From: Geomonas agri
Lineage (GTDB): Bacteria; Desulfobacterota; Desulfuromonadia; Geobacterales; Geobacteraceae
Direction of reading: 5' to 3'
Length of the DNA: 64,000 nt
Assembly (NCBI RefSeq): GCF_020179605.1
Contig: NZ_JAINZO010000003.1
Location: 62,001 to 126,000 of the forward strand
Below, in pieces: positions 19,290 to 28,765 of this stretch. The notes under the pieces are model-generated. The model did not search any database. It was not told where the DNA came from and saw nothing but the letters and a program-made list of their open reading frames with translations. Each line of letters opens with the position of its first letter. Position 1 is the stretch's first letter. Both the position numbers and the translations under genes were made by a program.

Positions 19290-20324
19290 TCACCTCGTGT
19301 TGTCTGAGAGCATTTCCGCCGCGGTCCGGGCCACCTCGTCCACGGTTATCATCTCCATGCAGAGCCGGAAGCTCTGGATCTTGCATTTGAAGCTGTTGCA
19401 GGGGCAGCACTCCAATTCGTCGTGCATCACGATCCGGTGTTTCTCCCCCAAGGGAGCGCTGCGCACCGGCGAGATCGGCCCGTACAGGGCGAGGACGGGG
19501 GTGCCTACCGCGGCCGCGATGTGCATCGGCCCGGTGTCCCCGGTCACCATGAGCTCGCAGTGCCCGAGCAGGGCGGCCAGCTCGCCCAGCGAACAGCCGC
19601 ACAGGTCGTACATCTCCCGCTGCATCCCCGCGCGGATGGCATCGGCCAGCGGGGCCTCGTCCCTGCTCCCCACGACTACCACCGCGGCGCCGTGCTGCGC
19701 CACCAGCCGGTCCCCGAGCTCGGCGAAGCGCTCGATGGGCCAGCACTTGTTGGCGCTGCTCGTGCCGGGGTTGAAGGCGACGATGCGCTTTCCGGCAAGG
19801 ACGTTGTCCGCTATGAAGCGGGCTGCGAAAGCGTGGTCCGCCTCCGAAGGGAAGAAATCGAGGGTCCGATCCGCGGTCTCCGGGTCGATGCCCAGTGCCT
19901 TCAGGGGGCGCAGGTGATCCAAAATGGCGTGGATGGTCCTGGTGCGGGTCTTGTGGTAGACGAGCACCCGGCACGGAATGGCGGCTGCCACCAGGGCCCA
20001 CGCCTTCAGGTTGCTGCGCTGGTAGTTGAGCACCAGGTCGAAGCGCTTGGGGCGCAGCCGCTTCCACAGCTTAAACACCCCGCCCCAGGTGCGCTGCTCC
20101 CCCTTCTTGTCGAAGATGACCACCTCGTCCACCAGGGGGTTATCCGCGAACAACTGCGCCGTGACGCGCGCGCTGACCATGATGGTTATGGAGGCGTGCG
20201 GGTAGATACCCTTGAGCGCCCGGATCACCGGCGTCATGTGCAGCAGGTCGCCGATGGCGCCGGGCTTGATGATCAGTATGTTGGCGGGTGCCGGTGCCGC
20301 TGCGGAGCCGTGCCCCCCCGTCAC
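19290..20324 (-). CDS. Glycosyltransferase family 9 (heptosyltransferase-type)
   Basis: 344 residues, GT-B fold GT9. The N-terminal motif is ILIIKPGAIGDLLHMTPVI, the C-terminal donor-site motifs are VAFNPGTSSANKCWP and VTGDTGPMHIAAAVGTPVLALYG. It probably adds a heptose or related sugar to the LPS core. The start is GTG, overlapping the stop of the preceding GT2 gene (GTGA), so it is translationally coupled. It has an Ala/Pro-rich N-terminal extension of about 14 residues. Exact acceptor unknown. Confidence 0.9.
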   Translation of the reverse strand: MTGGHGSAAAPAPANILIIKPGAIGDLLHMTPVIRALKGIYPHASITIMVSARVTAQLFADNPLVDEVVIFDKKGEQRTWGGVFKLWKRLRPKRFDLVLNYQRSNLKAWALVAAAIPCRVLVYHKTRTRTIHAILDHLRPLKALGIDPETADRTLDFFPSEADHAFAARFIADNVLAGKRIVAFNPGTSSANKCWPIERFAELGDRLVAQHGAAVVVVGSRDEAPLADAIRAGMQREMYDLCGCSLGELAALLGHCELMVTGDTGPMHIAAAVGTPVLALYGPISPVRSAPLGEKHRIVMHDELECCPCNSFKCKIQSFRLCMEMITVDEVARTAAEMLSDNTR

Positions 20325-21115
20325 TTGATCTCACCTATGTGCTGCGCCGATGCGTACTTTTTCTCCAGTTCGAGGAGCTTCGCGTACTTCACGAAGGTGC
20401 CCAGCCCCCCCATGAGTGCAATCACCAGACCGCGCACCCCCTCCAGGAAACCCAGGCGGATTACGTAGCGGTAGAAGGTGGTCCAGAGCGGGCGCACGGT
20501 GTAGTTGTGCCACTTGGCGCGCCGTCCCCGCTTGAAGTACTCCTCGGCCGAGATGCTGGAGTAGAGGATGGTCCGGTAGGCGTAGGTGAACAGGTCCCAG
20601 TTCTGGAAGTGCAGGATGTCGCCGTCCACCTTTTTGGTGCGCCCGTTGGTCATGAACTTGTCGTGGGGGTTGATCCCCCCCCAGGCCCCCTGCCCCTTGT
20701 GGAACAGGCGCGGGTTGTAATCCGGGTAGAAGGAACCGTGCCGGATCCACTTGCCCCAAAAGCAGGTGAGGCGCTTGAACTCGAAGCAGGAGTAGGTGGC
20801 GAAGTCCTCGTCGCTTAAGGCTTGGATGCTCTCGCGCATCAGCGGCGAGACCTCCTCGTCGGCGTCCATCTTCAGCACCCAGTCGTTGCGGGTCAGGTTC
20901 ATGGCGTGCACCTTCTGCTCCTGGAACCCCTCGAACTTGTTCTGGAAGAACCTGACGTTGGCAAAACTGCGGCAGATCTCGGGCGTGGCGTCGGAGCTGA
21001 AATCGTCCACCACCACGACCTCGTCGGCCCAGGAAAGCGAGGCGAGCAGCCCCCCTATCTTCTGTTCGTTGTTCTTGGTGATGACAAAGGGAGATATCTT
21101 ATGCTCTGCGCTCAA
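20321..21115 (-). CDS. Glycosyltransferase family 2, WaaE/KdtX-like
   Basis: About 264 residues. The GT-A fold shows SPFVITKNNEQKIGGLLASL, VVVDDFSSDAT, and the metal-binding LKMDADEEV. The C-terminal half resembles LPS beta-1,4-glucosyltransferase (WaaE/KdtX): WIRHGSFYPDYNPRLF and WHNYTVRPLWTTFYRYV. I chose the TTG at 21113-21115, which follows AAGGAG by 9 nt; a TTG at 21133 is also possible. It overlaps the preceding GT9 gene. Likely glucose or similar addition to inner-core heptose. Confidence 0.87.
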   Translation of the reverse strand: MSAEHKISPFVITKNNEQKIGGLLASLSWADEVVVVDDFSSDATPEICRSFANVRFFQNKFEGFQEQKVHAMNLTRNDWVLKMDADEEVSPLMRESIQALSDEDFATYSCFEFKRLTCFWGKWIRHGSFYPDYNPRLFHKGQGAWGGINPHDKFMTNGRTKKVDGDILHFQNWDLFTYAYRTILYSSISAEEYFKRGRRAKWHNYTVRPLWTTFYRYVIRLGFLEGVRGLVIALMGGLGTFVKYAKLLELEKKYASAQHIGEIK

Positions 21116-22187
21116 GTGAGGAAACTCCTTCAAACTGTTCTACCGCGTCCAGGACCTGCTGGACGGAAATGGACTCCATGCACTGGGGCTTCATGCGCGG
21201 CGACGGGGAGCACTCCTCGAAGAACTTCTGCTTGCAGGGACTGCACGGGAAGGCGCTGTAGAGAACCTTGCACCGCTTGCCCCATGGGCCGAACTTGACC
21301 GGCGACTGGGGGCCGAACAGCGCCACCAGCGGGGTGTTCAGCGCCGCGGTCACGTGCATGATGCCGCTGTCGTTGCACAGCATCACGTTGCAGCGCGCGA
21401 TGATGGCCATGGTCTGGCGCAGCGAGGTGGTGCCGACCGCGAGCACCGGCTCCGGTGTGATGCGCTCCCTGAGGGTCTGCCCCAACTCGACGTCACCGCG
21501 CCCGCCGAAGACGATGATGCGGGCGCCGTAGCGTCGCTGCAGCTCATTGGCCGCCTCAGCAAAGTTATCGTGGTGCCAGGCCCGGCTCTGGTTGGCCGCG
21601 AAGGGGTGGATGCCTATCACGGGCTCGCCGGCGGCAATGCCGTTGGCGGCGAAAAACTGCTCCGCGAAGGCCTGCTCCTCATCGCTGAGCCACGCCTCCA
21701 GGTAGTCGTCCAGGACCGGCACCCCGTCCGCGCGCAAGACGTCCAGGAAATTCTGCACCTCGTGCTGGTCGTTCCGGTAAGGGACGCGCCGGGTGAGCAG
21801 GAAGCCCCGGGCCTCGGTGTTGAACCCGATGCGTGCCCGCGCCCCGGTGAGCCAGGCGATGACGGCGCTGGAAAAGGAGCGTTTCAGCACGTACACCTTG
21901 TCGAAGTGCTGGGCGCGCAGCTCCTGGATGAAGCCGTACTTGTCGGCCCAGGTGCGGTGCTTGCCGCGGCAGTCCGCGAAGCTGGTCACCGGGTCCCAGT
22001 CGATGAACTCGTCCACGTAGGGAATGTCACGGACCACGTCGGTGGAACCCGGCGCGACCACCCAGGCGATGTGGGCATCCGGTTCCGCGTAGCGCAGGTT
22101 GCGCAGAAACGGCACGGTGAGGATGGTGTCCCCGATGAACCGGTAACGCAATACCAGGATCCTCTTACCGCTGCGGTTTGCAGACAT
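21099..22187 (-). CDS. Glycosyltransferase family 9 (heptosyltransferase-type)
   Basis: 362 residues from ATG 22185-22187, with GAGGAG upstream. The frame is open 103 codons further, but those lie mostly over the next gene and show no similarity. Motifs: RILVLRYRFIGDTILTVPFL, IGIHPFAANQSRAWH and CNDSGIMHVTAALNTPLVALFG. A second member of the GT9 set in this block; it probably extends the heptose region of the core. Acceptor unknown. Confidence 0.9.
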   Translation of the reverse strand: MSANRSGKRILVLRYRFIGDTILTVPFLRNLRYAEPDAHIAWVVAPGSTDVVRDIPYVDEFIDWDPVTSFADCRGKHRTWADKYGFIQELRAQHFDKVYVLKRSFSSAVIAWLTGARARIGFNTEARGFLLTRRVPYRNDQHEVQNFLDVLRADGVPVLDDYLEAWLSDEEQAFAEQFFAANGIAAGEPVIGIHPFAANQSRAWHHDNFAEAANELQRRYGARIIVFGGRGDVELGQTLRERITPEPVLAVGTTSLRQTMAIIARCNVMLCNDSGIMHVTAALNTPLVALFGPQSPVKFGPWGKRCKVLYSAFPCSPCKQKFFEECSPSPRMKPQCMESISVQQVLDAVEQFEGVSSLERRA

Positions 22188-22266
22188 AGCTCTCCTCGTT
22201 CCTGCCGGGGTGTTTCCGGTACCGATGCCCGTCCCGCGGCAAAAAGGCGGGTACGGACGTTGCGCG

Positions 22267-23370
22267 TCAACTCCTGCCGGCCAGGAGCCTGTGGTAATAA
22301 TCGAGGTAACGCTGCCCCATCGCCTGAAGGGAATACTTGCGCTGAACCAGGCGGTACCCCTCGCTCCCCATGGCGAAGCGCCGCTGGTCGTCGTGCAAGA
22401 GGGCGATGACTGCCGCGGCGAACTCCCGCTCCGCGCCAGTGACAACAACGCCGGCGTCCTCGCCCCGGAAGATGTCCACCATCCCCCCCTCGTCATAGGT
22501 CACGACGGGGGTGCCTGCGGCGAGGCTTTCCAGGTGCACGATGCCGAATCCCTCGTTGCGATGGGTGGTCACCGAAAGGTCAAAGTCGTAAAAGACGTCC
22601 GGGATGCGATCCCGGGGGATGCGGCCGGTGAAGATAAGCGCGTCATCCACCCCGAGCTGGCGCGCGAGCGATTGCAGCGGGTCGACCAGGGTGCGGTCGG
22701 AATCGTCGCCAACGAAGGCGACCTTGATGCCTGGAAAGGCCTCCCGCAGGGCCGGGATCATGCGCACCAGCTCTTCCTGGTTCTTCCAGAACTCGCCCAC
22801 CATGCCGATGAGAGGGAAGCCCACCCCGGTGAAGAAACGGCGGGGCCGGTCGCGGTCGAACTTGGCGGCACCGGGTGCGTCACCGAGCGCGATGCCGTAG
22901 TGGACCACCTCGAGCTTGGCAGCGCACTCCTGGTTTTGCTTCAAAAGTTCCACCTTCACGTGCTCAGAGATGCACAGAACGGCGTCCGCGGTATTGAGCA
23001 TGAGCTGCCGCCTCTTGGTGGCGGTGTGGTAGCTCATCATGAAGCGCCCTTTCTTCTTGAAGGGGAAAGCCAGGTGCCAGGCGAGCGCGGTGAGCAGCAG
23101 GTCGTGTTCACGGTTCACCGAGACGACGTCGAAACGCTCACGCCTCATCACCGAGGCGAGCTGAAAGGGAGCCAGGACGTCGGCAACACCGTGCCGGGGC
23201 ATGGCATGGACCGTGTGCCCCATGGCACGGAAGCGGGATTCCGACTTCCCCCCTTCCCGGACCACAAAATGCACCTCCACGCCTAGGCGGGTGAGCTCGC
23301 GGGACAGGTCGGAGAGGTGTTCCTGCCCTCCGCTCCACCCCTTGTCGTTGTTGACCAACAGTATCTTCAC
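22267..23370 (-). CDS. Glycosyltransferase family 4 (GT-B)
   Basis: 367 residues from GTG 23368-23370 with GGAG 6 nt upstream. N-terminal GT4 pattern LLVNNDKGWSGGQEHLSDLS, and C-terminal donor motif HRNEGFGIVHLESLAAGTP followed by VVTYDEGGMVDI, with the E-x7-E signature of retaining GT-B enzymes. Probably transfers a hexose in the LPS outer core. It sits between GT9 and GT2 genes, 9 nt from the next. Confidence 0.9.
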   Translation of the reverse strand: MKILLVNNDKGWSGGQEHLSDLSRELTRLGVEVHFVVREGGKSESRFRAMGHTVHAMPRHGVADVLAPFQLASVMRRERFDVVSVNREHDLLLTALAWHLAFPFKKKGRFMMSYHTATKRRQLMLNTADAVLCISEHVKVELLKQNQECAAKLEVVHYGIALGDAPGAAKFDRDRPRRFFTGVGFPLIGMVGEFWKNQEELVRMIPALREAFPGIKVAFVGDDSDRTLVDPLQSLARQLGVDDALIFTGRIPRDRIPDVFYDFDLSVTTHRNEGFGIVHLESLAAGTPVVTYDEGGMVDIFRGEDAGVVVTGAEREFAAAVIALLHDDQRRFAMGSEGYRLVQRKYSLQAMGQRYLDYYHRLLAGRS

Positions 23371-23379
23371 GTGCCGCTC

Positions 23380-24210
23380 CTACTCTTTGGTGATGCCGTT
23401 GCGGCAGCGCGGTTCCTTGAGCTCGATCCGTTGCTGCATGATGCGCCGGTTCTCAAGGTACTTGTCACTGGTGAAGCTCCAGGAGGAGTTGTGCCAGAGG
23501 TGGAAGACATTGGCGAGGAAGCGGACCGACTTCAGCTTGCCGCCGCTGTTCAGCACGCGAATGCCGAGGTCGTTGTCCTCGATGGAGCCGTCTTTGAAGT
23601 CCTCGTCACAGCCGTTGATCCGGTAGAAGAGCTCCTTGTGGACGCTGAAGTTGCACCCCCAGATACCGTCGTCGGTGATCCGGTCCATCTTGGCGAGGGA
23701 ACGCAGCAAAGGCGACGAGACGACCAGTCCCTCCTCGACCTTGCGCGAGCCCCCTTTGCGCAGGGAATCCAGCAAGAGGCCGAGACCGGCTGTGTTGACC
23801 AGCCGTCCTTGACTGGTGAATGCCTCGGTCAGGCGCGGCCCCAGGTCGACCCGCTTCCCTCCCAGCATCGCGTTCGGCTCGGCAAGGCGTACGTGATGGT
23901 GCAGCCAGTCACGATGGGCGAGACAGTCGCCATCGATGAAGGCCAGGTAGTCGCCGGTGGCCTGGCGCACCGATTCGTTGAGGATGCGCGGCTTGCGGAA
24001 GCCGTCGTCTTCCTGCCACACGTGACGTATCTCGAAGGGGCAGTTCGGTGCAGTGCGAAAGGCTTCGATGGTGTCACGGGTCTCCGCGCCACTACCGTCA
24101 TCTGCGATGACGACCTCGTCCGGGAGCCTTGACTGCAGGGCAAGGCTCTGCAGGCAAAGCACGAGAGCCTTGGGCCGGTTGTAGGTCGGCACTATTGCGG
24201 TAACTTTCAT
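23380..24210 (-). CDS. Glycosyltransferase family 2
   Basis: 276 residues. GT-A fold: VTAIVPTYNRPKALVLCL at the N-terminus, VVIADDGSGAETRDTI, the DxD-like LAFIDGDCLAHRDW, and a C-terminal galactosyltransferase-like stretch WGCNFSVHKELFYRINGCDE. It resembles GT2 enzymes in LPS or capsule loci; donor and acceptor cannot be read. It ends 9 nt before the GT4 gene and starts 15 nt after waaC. Confidence 0.88.
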   Translation of the reverse strand: MKVTAIVPTYNRPKALVLCLQSLALQSRLPDEVVIADDGSGAETRDTIEAFRTAPNCPFEIRHVWQEDDGFRKPRILNESVRQATGDYLAFIDGDCLAHRDWLHHHVRLAEPNAMLGGKRVDLGPRLTEAFTSQGRLVNTAGLGLLLDSLRKGGSRKVEEGLVVSSPLLRSLAKMDRITDDGIWGCNFSVHKELFYRINGCDEDFKDGSIEDNDLGIRVLNSGGKLKSVRFLANVFHLWHNSSWSFTSDKYLENRRIMQQRIELKEPRCRNGITKE

Positions 24211-24225
24211 GTCTTCTCACTGTTG

Positions 24226-25269
24226 TTATCGGGGGATCAGGCGCTCTATCCCGGCGAGGATCATCTCCGGCTTGATGCTGTCGCGGCACTGGGCGTCCTT
24301 GTCGCAGTTGGTCCTGAAGCAGCGGGTGCAGTGCATCGGCGACTGCACCACGACGTGGTGCTCGCCGCGCGGGCCGCTGCGCTTGCCGTCGGAGGCCCGG
24401 TAAAAGGAGACCGTCGGCGTCCCGACCGCCGCCGCGAGCTGCACCGGGCCGGTATCCCCGCCCACGACGAGGTCCACCTTCTTGAGGACGGCGGTCAGCT
24501 CCTTAAGGGTCATGCGCTCCAGCACCCGGGCTCCGCGCCCGATGCCGGCGGCAATGGTGAAGGCCGCCTCGCGCTCGGAGTCGTTGCCCCAGGGGAAGAG
24601 GATGGAGGCGTCGTGGTAGCGGTCCAGCACCTCCTTGCCCAGCTCGATCCAGCGCTGGACGCTCCAGAACTTGGTCTGCCAGGTGGTGCCATACTGGAAC
24701 AAAAAGACCAGACCGTCGGAAAGCGTGGCCAGCAGCGCCTCGGCGTTGGCATCCTCCTCGGGCGTGGTCTGGATACTGGTGGTGAGCTGCATGGCGCGGA
24801 AGTCCTTGGCGAACGGGACGCTCACCAAGCGCAGGTACTTGTCCGTGATGTGGTAGTCCTCACGGCGCAAAGGGATCTGCCGGCGGGTAAACAGCGCATT
24901 CACCGACTCCTGCAGTTCAGCGCGGTCGAAGCCGATCCGGTCCGGGCACCCGGAGATGGCACAGATCAGCCCGCTCTTCAGGTTCCCCTGGATGTCGAAG
25001 ACCAGGTCGTAACGGCGCTCCCCCAGAGCCTCCTTCAGCTCGGCAATCTCGCGCCTGGTCTGGGCGGCGAAGGGGCGCTTGCGCCAGACCTTGGTCCGCA
25101 CCAGGTGCAGCTTGCTGATCAGGGGGTTCCCCTCGAGGATCTGCCGGAAGGGCTCCTCGACCACCCAGTCAACCTCGATGCCGGGCTTTGCCTGGTGCAG
25201 GTAGTCAAGGACGGGGAGGGCGTGAATGATGTCTCCCAACGCGGAGGCTTTTATGATCAGTACTCTCAT
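24226..25269 (-). CDS. waaC: LPS heptosyltransferase I
   Basis: 347 residues, GT9. N-terminus MRVLIIKASALGDIIHALP is nearly the WaaC consensus (GDIIH), with VDWVVEEPF after it and VGGDTGPVQLAAAVGTPTV at the C-terminal donor site. It adds the first heptose to Kdo2-lipid A, directly after WaaA in the pathway, and its gene lies next to lpxK and waaA. Of the three GT9 proteins in the window this fits WaaC best. Confidence 0.87.
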   Translation of the reverse strand: MRVLIIKASALGDIIHALPVLDYLHQAKPGIEVDWVVEEPFRQILEGNPLISKLHLVRTKVWRKRPFAAQTRREIAELKEALGERRYDLVFDIQGNLKSGLICAISGCPDRIGFDRAELQESVNALFTRRQIPLRREDYHITDKYLRLVSVPFAKDFRAMQLTTSIQTTPEEDANAEALLATLSDGLVFLFQYGTTWQTKFWSVQRWIELGKEVLDRYHDASILFPWGNDSEREAAFTIAAGIGRGARVLERMTLKELTAVLKKVDLVVGGDTGPVQLAAAVGTPTVSFYRASDGKRSGPRGEHHVVVQSPMHCTRCFRTNCDKDAQCRDSIKPEMILAGIERLIPR

Positions 25270-25345
25270 CTAAGTTTCACTCGCAACGCCTTCCATGGGC
25301 GCCAAGGGTCACACTACCTCTTGCCGTGCGGGTAGCCCGCGGGGG

Positions 25346-26479
25346 TCACAGCAGCCGGGCCAGGGCTTCCTCCAGCGGCCGGGCGTCGTCAAACTCGAGT
25401 TCCAGCACAACCGCGTGGCAACCGGGAAGCTGTTCCGCATGGGGCAGCAGCTTCACCGCGTCCTTCTGCGTCGTCAGGAGCACCGTCGAGCGCGAGGCGG
25501 TCTTGAGCCGCAGGATCGCCGCGACCTCGGGCTCATCGTAACGGGTGTGGTCCGGGAATGAGAGCGTGGTCACCGGCCTGACGCCGACGGCCTCCAGACC
25601 GGCAAAGAACGCCTCGGGATCGGCTATGCCGGAAAAGGCCATGACGCGAACATTCTGTGCCGTTGCGAAGCCGGCAGGAGCCCCGCCGAGCAGCGGCACT
25701 ATGCCAGAAAGCTTGTGTTTTGTCCAGCAGATAGGCTTTCCGGGCACCGGCGCCACCCGTCCGTTCCCCTGCGGCGTGCGGGTGCAGATTACGAGGTCGG
25801 CGCGCCCTGCAGCGCAGCGGGGTTCGCGCAGCAGCCCCCCCGGCAGGGTCAGGCCGGACCCGTAGGTTCCGGATGTTGAGCCAGCGTCGTGCGCGGCACC
25901 GGACCCTTGGTTCAGATCCACGAACGGGTTCACAGCATCGAGGAGCAGGATGTTGAGATCGCGCCTGAGTTTCAGGTGCTGGTACCCGTCGTCCATGATG
26001 AAGATGTCCGGGTTCAGCCGCTCCAGGGCGTGCAGGCCGGCCCGGTACCGATCCGAGCCGATGACCACCATGAGCCCCGGCAGCATCCCCGCCAGCTGGC
26101 ACGGCTCGTCCCCCGCCTGCTCCGGGGTAAGCAGGAGGCTGGCGCCGTCGCTCACGATGCGGACCCGCCCTTCCTCACTCCCACCGTAGCCCCGGCTCAG
26201 GACGCAGACCTTCTTGCCCTGCGCCATCAGGTAGGACGCGATCCAGGCGACGGTCGGGGTCTTGCCGGTGCCGCCGACAGCTATGTTGCCCACTGAGATG
26301 ACGGGCCGGGGCAACTGGTGCGAGCGGAAAATGCCCAGGCGGTAACAGAGTGCCCGCTGCCTCATGACCAGCGCGTAGGGGCGGGAGGCGAGGCGCAACA
26401 GCCCCAGCAGTGCCTTGTCGCGGAGGCGGGCGCACTTGCCTGCCAGCAGGTCCTGGTAGTACCGTTCAAGATCAGCCAC
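25346..26479 (-). CDS. lpxK: Tetraacyldisaccharide 4'-kinase
   Basis: 377 residues from GTG 26477-26479, which follows GGGGAGG and overlaps the waaA stop by 8 nt. The frame is open far upstream inside waaA, but the family begins here. Walker [15 protein letters not shown]; later [18 protein letters not shown], the LpxK signature. It phosphorylates lipid A disaccharide at 4'. Normal length. Confidence 0.93.
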   Translation of the reverse strand: MADLERYYQDLLAGKCARLRDKALLGLLRLASRPYALVMRQRALCYRLGIFRSHQLPRPVISVGNIAVGGTGKTPTVAWIASYLMAQGKKVCVLSRGYGGSEEGRVRIVSDGASLLLTPEQAGDEPCQLAGMLPGLMVVIGSDRYRAGLHALERLNPDIFIMDDGYQHLKLRRDLNILLLDAVNPFVDLNQGSGAAHDAGSTSGTYGSGLTLPGGLLREPRCAAGRADLVICTRTPQGNGRVAPVPGKPICWTKHKLSGIVPLLGGAPAGFATAQNVRVMAFSGIADPEAFFAGLEAVGVRPVTTLSFPDHTRYDEPEVAAILRLKTASRSTVLLTTQKDAVKLLPHAEQLPGCHAVVLELEFDDARPLEEALARLL

Positions 26480-27779
26480 GTTGCCTCCCCTCCCCCAGTA
26501 AACCGGCCATGACGTCGAGGTGACGCTCCGTGGCTCCGGCGCTCTCCAGGAGGATGCCCGCGGCCCGGCGCCCGGCCTCTTCCCGGCCGGAAGGGTCGGC
26601 GGCGAGGCGGAGCAATGCGGTCGTGAGCCCCTGGGCATCGGCGACCTGAACCTCGGGCCCGCCGTGTTTGAGGAAGAGCCCCTCGATCTCGCGGAAGTTC
26701 TCCATGTGCGGTCCGAACAGGACCGGGACCATGCACGCGGCCGGCTCCAGCGGGTTGTGCCCTCCGGTGGGAACGAGGCTCCCCCCCACGAAGACGAGGT
26801 CACAGGCGCGGTAGAGCCCGGCCAGTTCCCCCACCGTGTCCAGCAGCAGGATCCCCCCCGCGACAAGGCGCTCAGAGTCCTTCAGGGCGGAGCGGAACCG
26901 GAAGGGGAAGCCCTCCTTTTTCACCAGCTCGCCGACACCCGCGGCGCGCTCGGGGTGGCGTGGCGCCAGGATCAGGAAGCTCTGCGGTGTTTGCCGCACC
27001 AGCTCGCGGTAGGCGGCCAGGACCTGCGCCTCCTCCCCCTCGTGGGTGCTCGCCGCCGCGAAGACGAAGCAGTCCGCGGGAATGCCGTACTTCTCCTTGA
27101 TCGCTGCCACCTGCTGCTGGTCCGCCTTGAGGACCGGGATGTCGTATTTGAGGTTGCCGCCGACATGCACGGCGCTGGAGGGGGCACCGATGGCGCAAAT
27201 GCGCTCGGCGTCCACCGGGGTCTGCATGCACAGCGCGGCAAGGCGCTGCAGCACCGGGCGGAAGAACCAGGACAGGCGCAGGTAGCGGCCGAAGGAGCGA
27301 TCCGAAATGCGCCCGTTGGCAAGAAGCACCGGGATACCCATGTCGCGCGCCACCCCGATGAAGTTGGGCCAGATCTCGGTCTCCATGATCACCACGAGTT
27401 CCGGGTCGATGCTCTTGAGGATGGAGCGGACGGCAAAGGGGTAGTCGAAGGGAAAGTAGATGCAGAGGTCGGCGGCGTTGCTCTTCTGGGCCACGCTGCG
27501 GCCGGTCTCGGTCACGTTGGAGATGACGATCTTCTTGCCGGGGAAGCGCTTGCGGATCCCTTTCAGGAGCGGCAGTGCCGCGTTGGTCTCGCCGACCGAG
27601 ACGGCATGGACCAGGATGGTCCCCCCGTTGCCGACAAGGTCCAGCTCCTGCGCCGGAATGCGGCCGAAGCGCTCCAGGAAAGCGGTCCTGCGCCCGCGGC
27701 TCAGGGAGCGGTAGGCATGGTAGGGTAGCAACAATGGCAATGCGAGCCACAAAAGCAGGTTGTAAATAACACCGATCAT
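26472..27779 (-). CDS. waaA: 3-deoxy-D-manno-octulosonic acid transferase
   Basis: 435 residues. N-terminal membrane anchor (4-22), then ERFGRIPAQ, and the glutamate base region [36 protein letters not shown] follows. The C-terminal donor site has [18 protein letters not shown]. It adds Kdo to lipid IVA. It lies between lpxL and lpxK. Confidence 0.94.
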   Translation of the reverse strand: MIGVIYNLLLWLALPLLLPYHAYRSLSRGRRTAFLERFGRIPAQELDLVGNGGTILVHAVSVGETNAALPLLKGIRKRFPGKKIVISNVTETGRSVAQKSNAADLCIYFPFDYPFAVRSILKSIDPELVVIMETEIWPNFIGVARDMGIPVLLANGRISDRSFGRYLRLSWFFRPVLQRLAALCMQTPVDAERICAIGAPSSAVHVGGNLKYDIPVLKADQQQVAAIKEKYGIPADCFVFAAASTHEGEEAQVLAAYRELVRQTPQSFLILAPRHPERAAGVGELVKKEGFPFRFRSALKDSERLVAGGILLLDTVGELAGLYRACDLVFVGGSLVPTGGHNPLEPAACMVPVLFGPHMENFREIEGLFLKHGGPEVQVADAQGLTTALLRLAADPSGREEAGRRAAGILLESAGATERHLDVMAGLLGEGRQRG

Positions 27780-27831
27780 CGCAGAAAAAGTCCTTGAACA
27801 TGGCTCCCCCGAAAGCGGGCGGGGAGCGTGC

Positions 27832-28752
27832 CTAGCGGCTGGCGGCGTCCGGCGGGACGTTCTTCCACCGGTTGTGAATCCAGTACCACTGGGTCGGGTG
27901 CTGGACCACGTACTGCTCGATGTAGCGCGTCAGCCCCTTGGTGTCTTCCACCGCGGCCACGTCCGGGTCGGGGTCGGCGCATACCTCGAACTCGGGATGG
28001 ATGGTGATGATGTTCCGGTCCCCTTCGCGATGGATGAAGGCGGGGAGCAGCGGAGTCCCGCTCTTGCGCGCGATCACCGCGGGCATCAGGATGGTCCAGG
28101 CCGGGCGTCCCAGGAAGTCGATCAGCACGCCGGTGTCCTCACCACCCGCCTGGTCGATCAGGACCCCGACGACCTCCTTTTTCCTGAACGCGGAGAACAT
28201 GGCCCTGAGCGCACCTTCCCGGTAGATGACGCCGTTGCCGTAACGCTTGCGGATGCGCTCGATCATCTGGTTCAGGTGCGGGTTGTCCTGCCGTCTCGCC
28301 ACCACCGAGATCTCGTGGCGGCGCACCCCGAAAGCGAGGGCCAAAAGCTCCCAGTTGCCGCTGTGAGCCGTGATGAACGCGACCCCCTTCCCCTTGGCGA
28401 AGGCCCTGTCGAAGTTCTCGATACCGCGGAATTCGACCGAGTCGATCAGCTGACGGCCGCGGCCGCCGTAGATCCTGCAGACCTCGACGATGCAGCAGCC
28501 GAGATTTTCGAAGACGCCACGGGCGAGGTCCTGCGCGCTCCCCCCCTGCCATCCCGGCTGGCGCTCGAGGTAGGGAAGGCACAACTCGAGGTTGGCTATG
28601 GCGATGCGGCGCCTTCCCCCGATCAGCGCGAAGGCGATCCTCCCCAAGAGCCGTCCCAGCGACAGCGCGATAGCGCCAGGCAGGAGCGCGACGGTGGAAG
28701 AAATCACCAAGAAAAATATCGTTTCGAGACGCCAGCGCAGCTTCAACAACAT
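27832..28752 (-). CDS. Lipid A late acyltransferase (LpxL/HtrB family)
   Basis: 306 residues with one N-terminal membrane helix (about 10-35) and the acyltransferase motif ITAHSGNWELLALAF (H-x4-E). It adds a secondary acyl chain to Kdo2-lipid IVA. Only one such gene is seen here; whether it acts as LpxL, LpxM or both cannot be decided. Start supported by GGAGAGGTGG upstream. 13 nt after msbA. Confidence 0.9.
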   Translation of the reverse strand: MLLKLRWRLETIFFLVISSTVALLPGAIALSLGRLLGRIAFALIGGRRRIAIANLELCLPYLERQPGWQGGSAQDLARGVFENLGCCIVEVCRIYGGRGRQLIDSVEFRGIENFDRAFAKGKGVAFITAHSGNWELLALAFGVRRHEISVVARRQDNPHLNQMIERIRKRYGNGVIYREGALRAMFSAFRKKEVVGVLIDQAGGEDTGVLIDFLGRPAWTILMPAVIARKSGTPLLPAFIHREGDRNIITIHPEFEVCADPDPDVAAVEDTKGLTRYIEQYVVQHPTQWYWIHNRWKNVPPDAASR

Positions 28753-28765
28753 GCGGCCACCTCTC

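Noticed and set aside
26480-26866. N-terminal extension of lpxK
   Set aside because: It lies entirely within waaA in another frame; the family starts at the GTG next to GGGGAGG.
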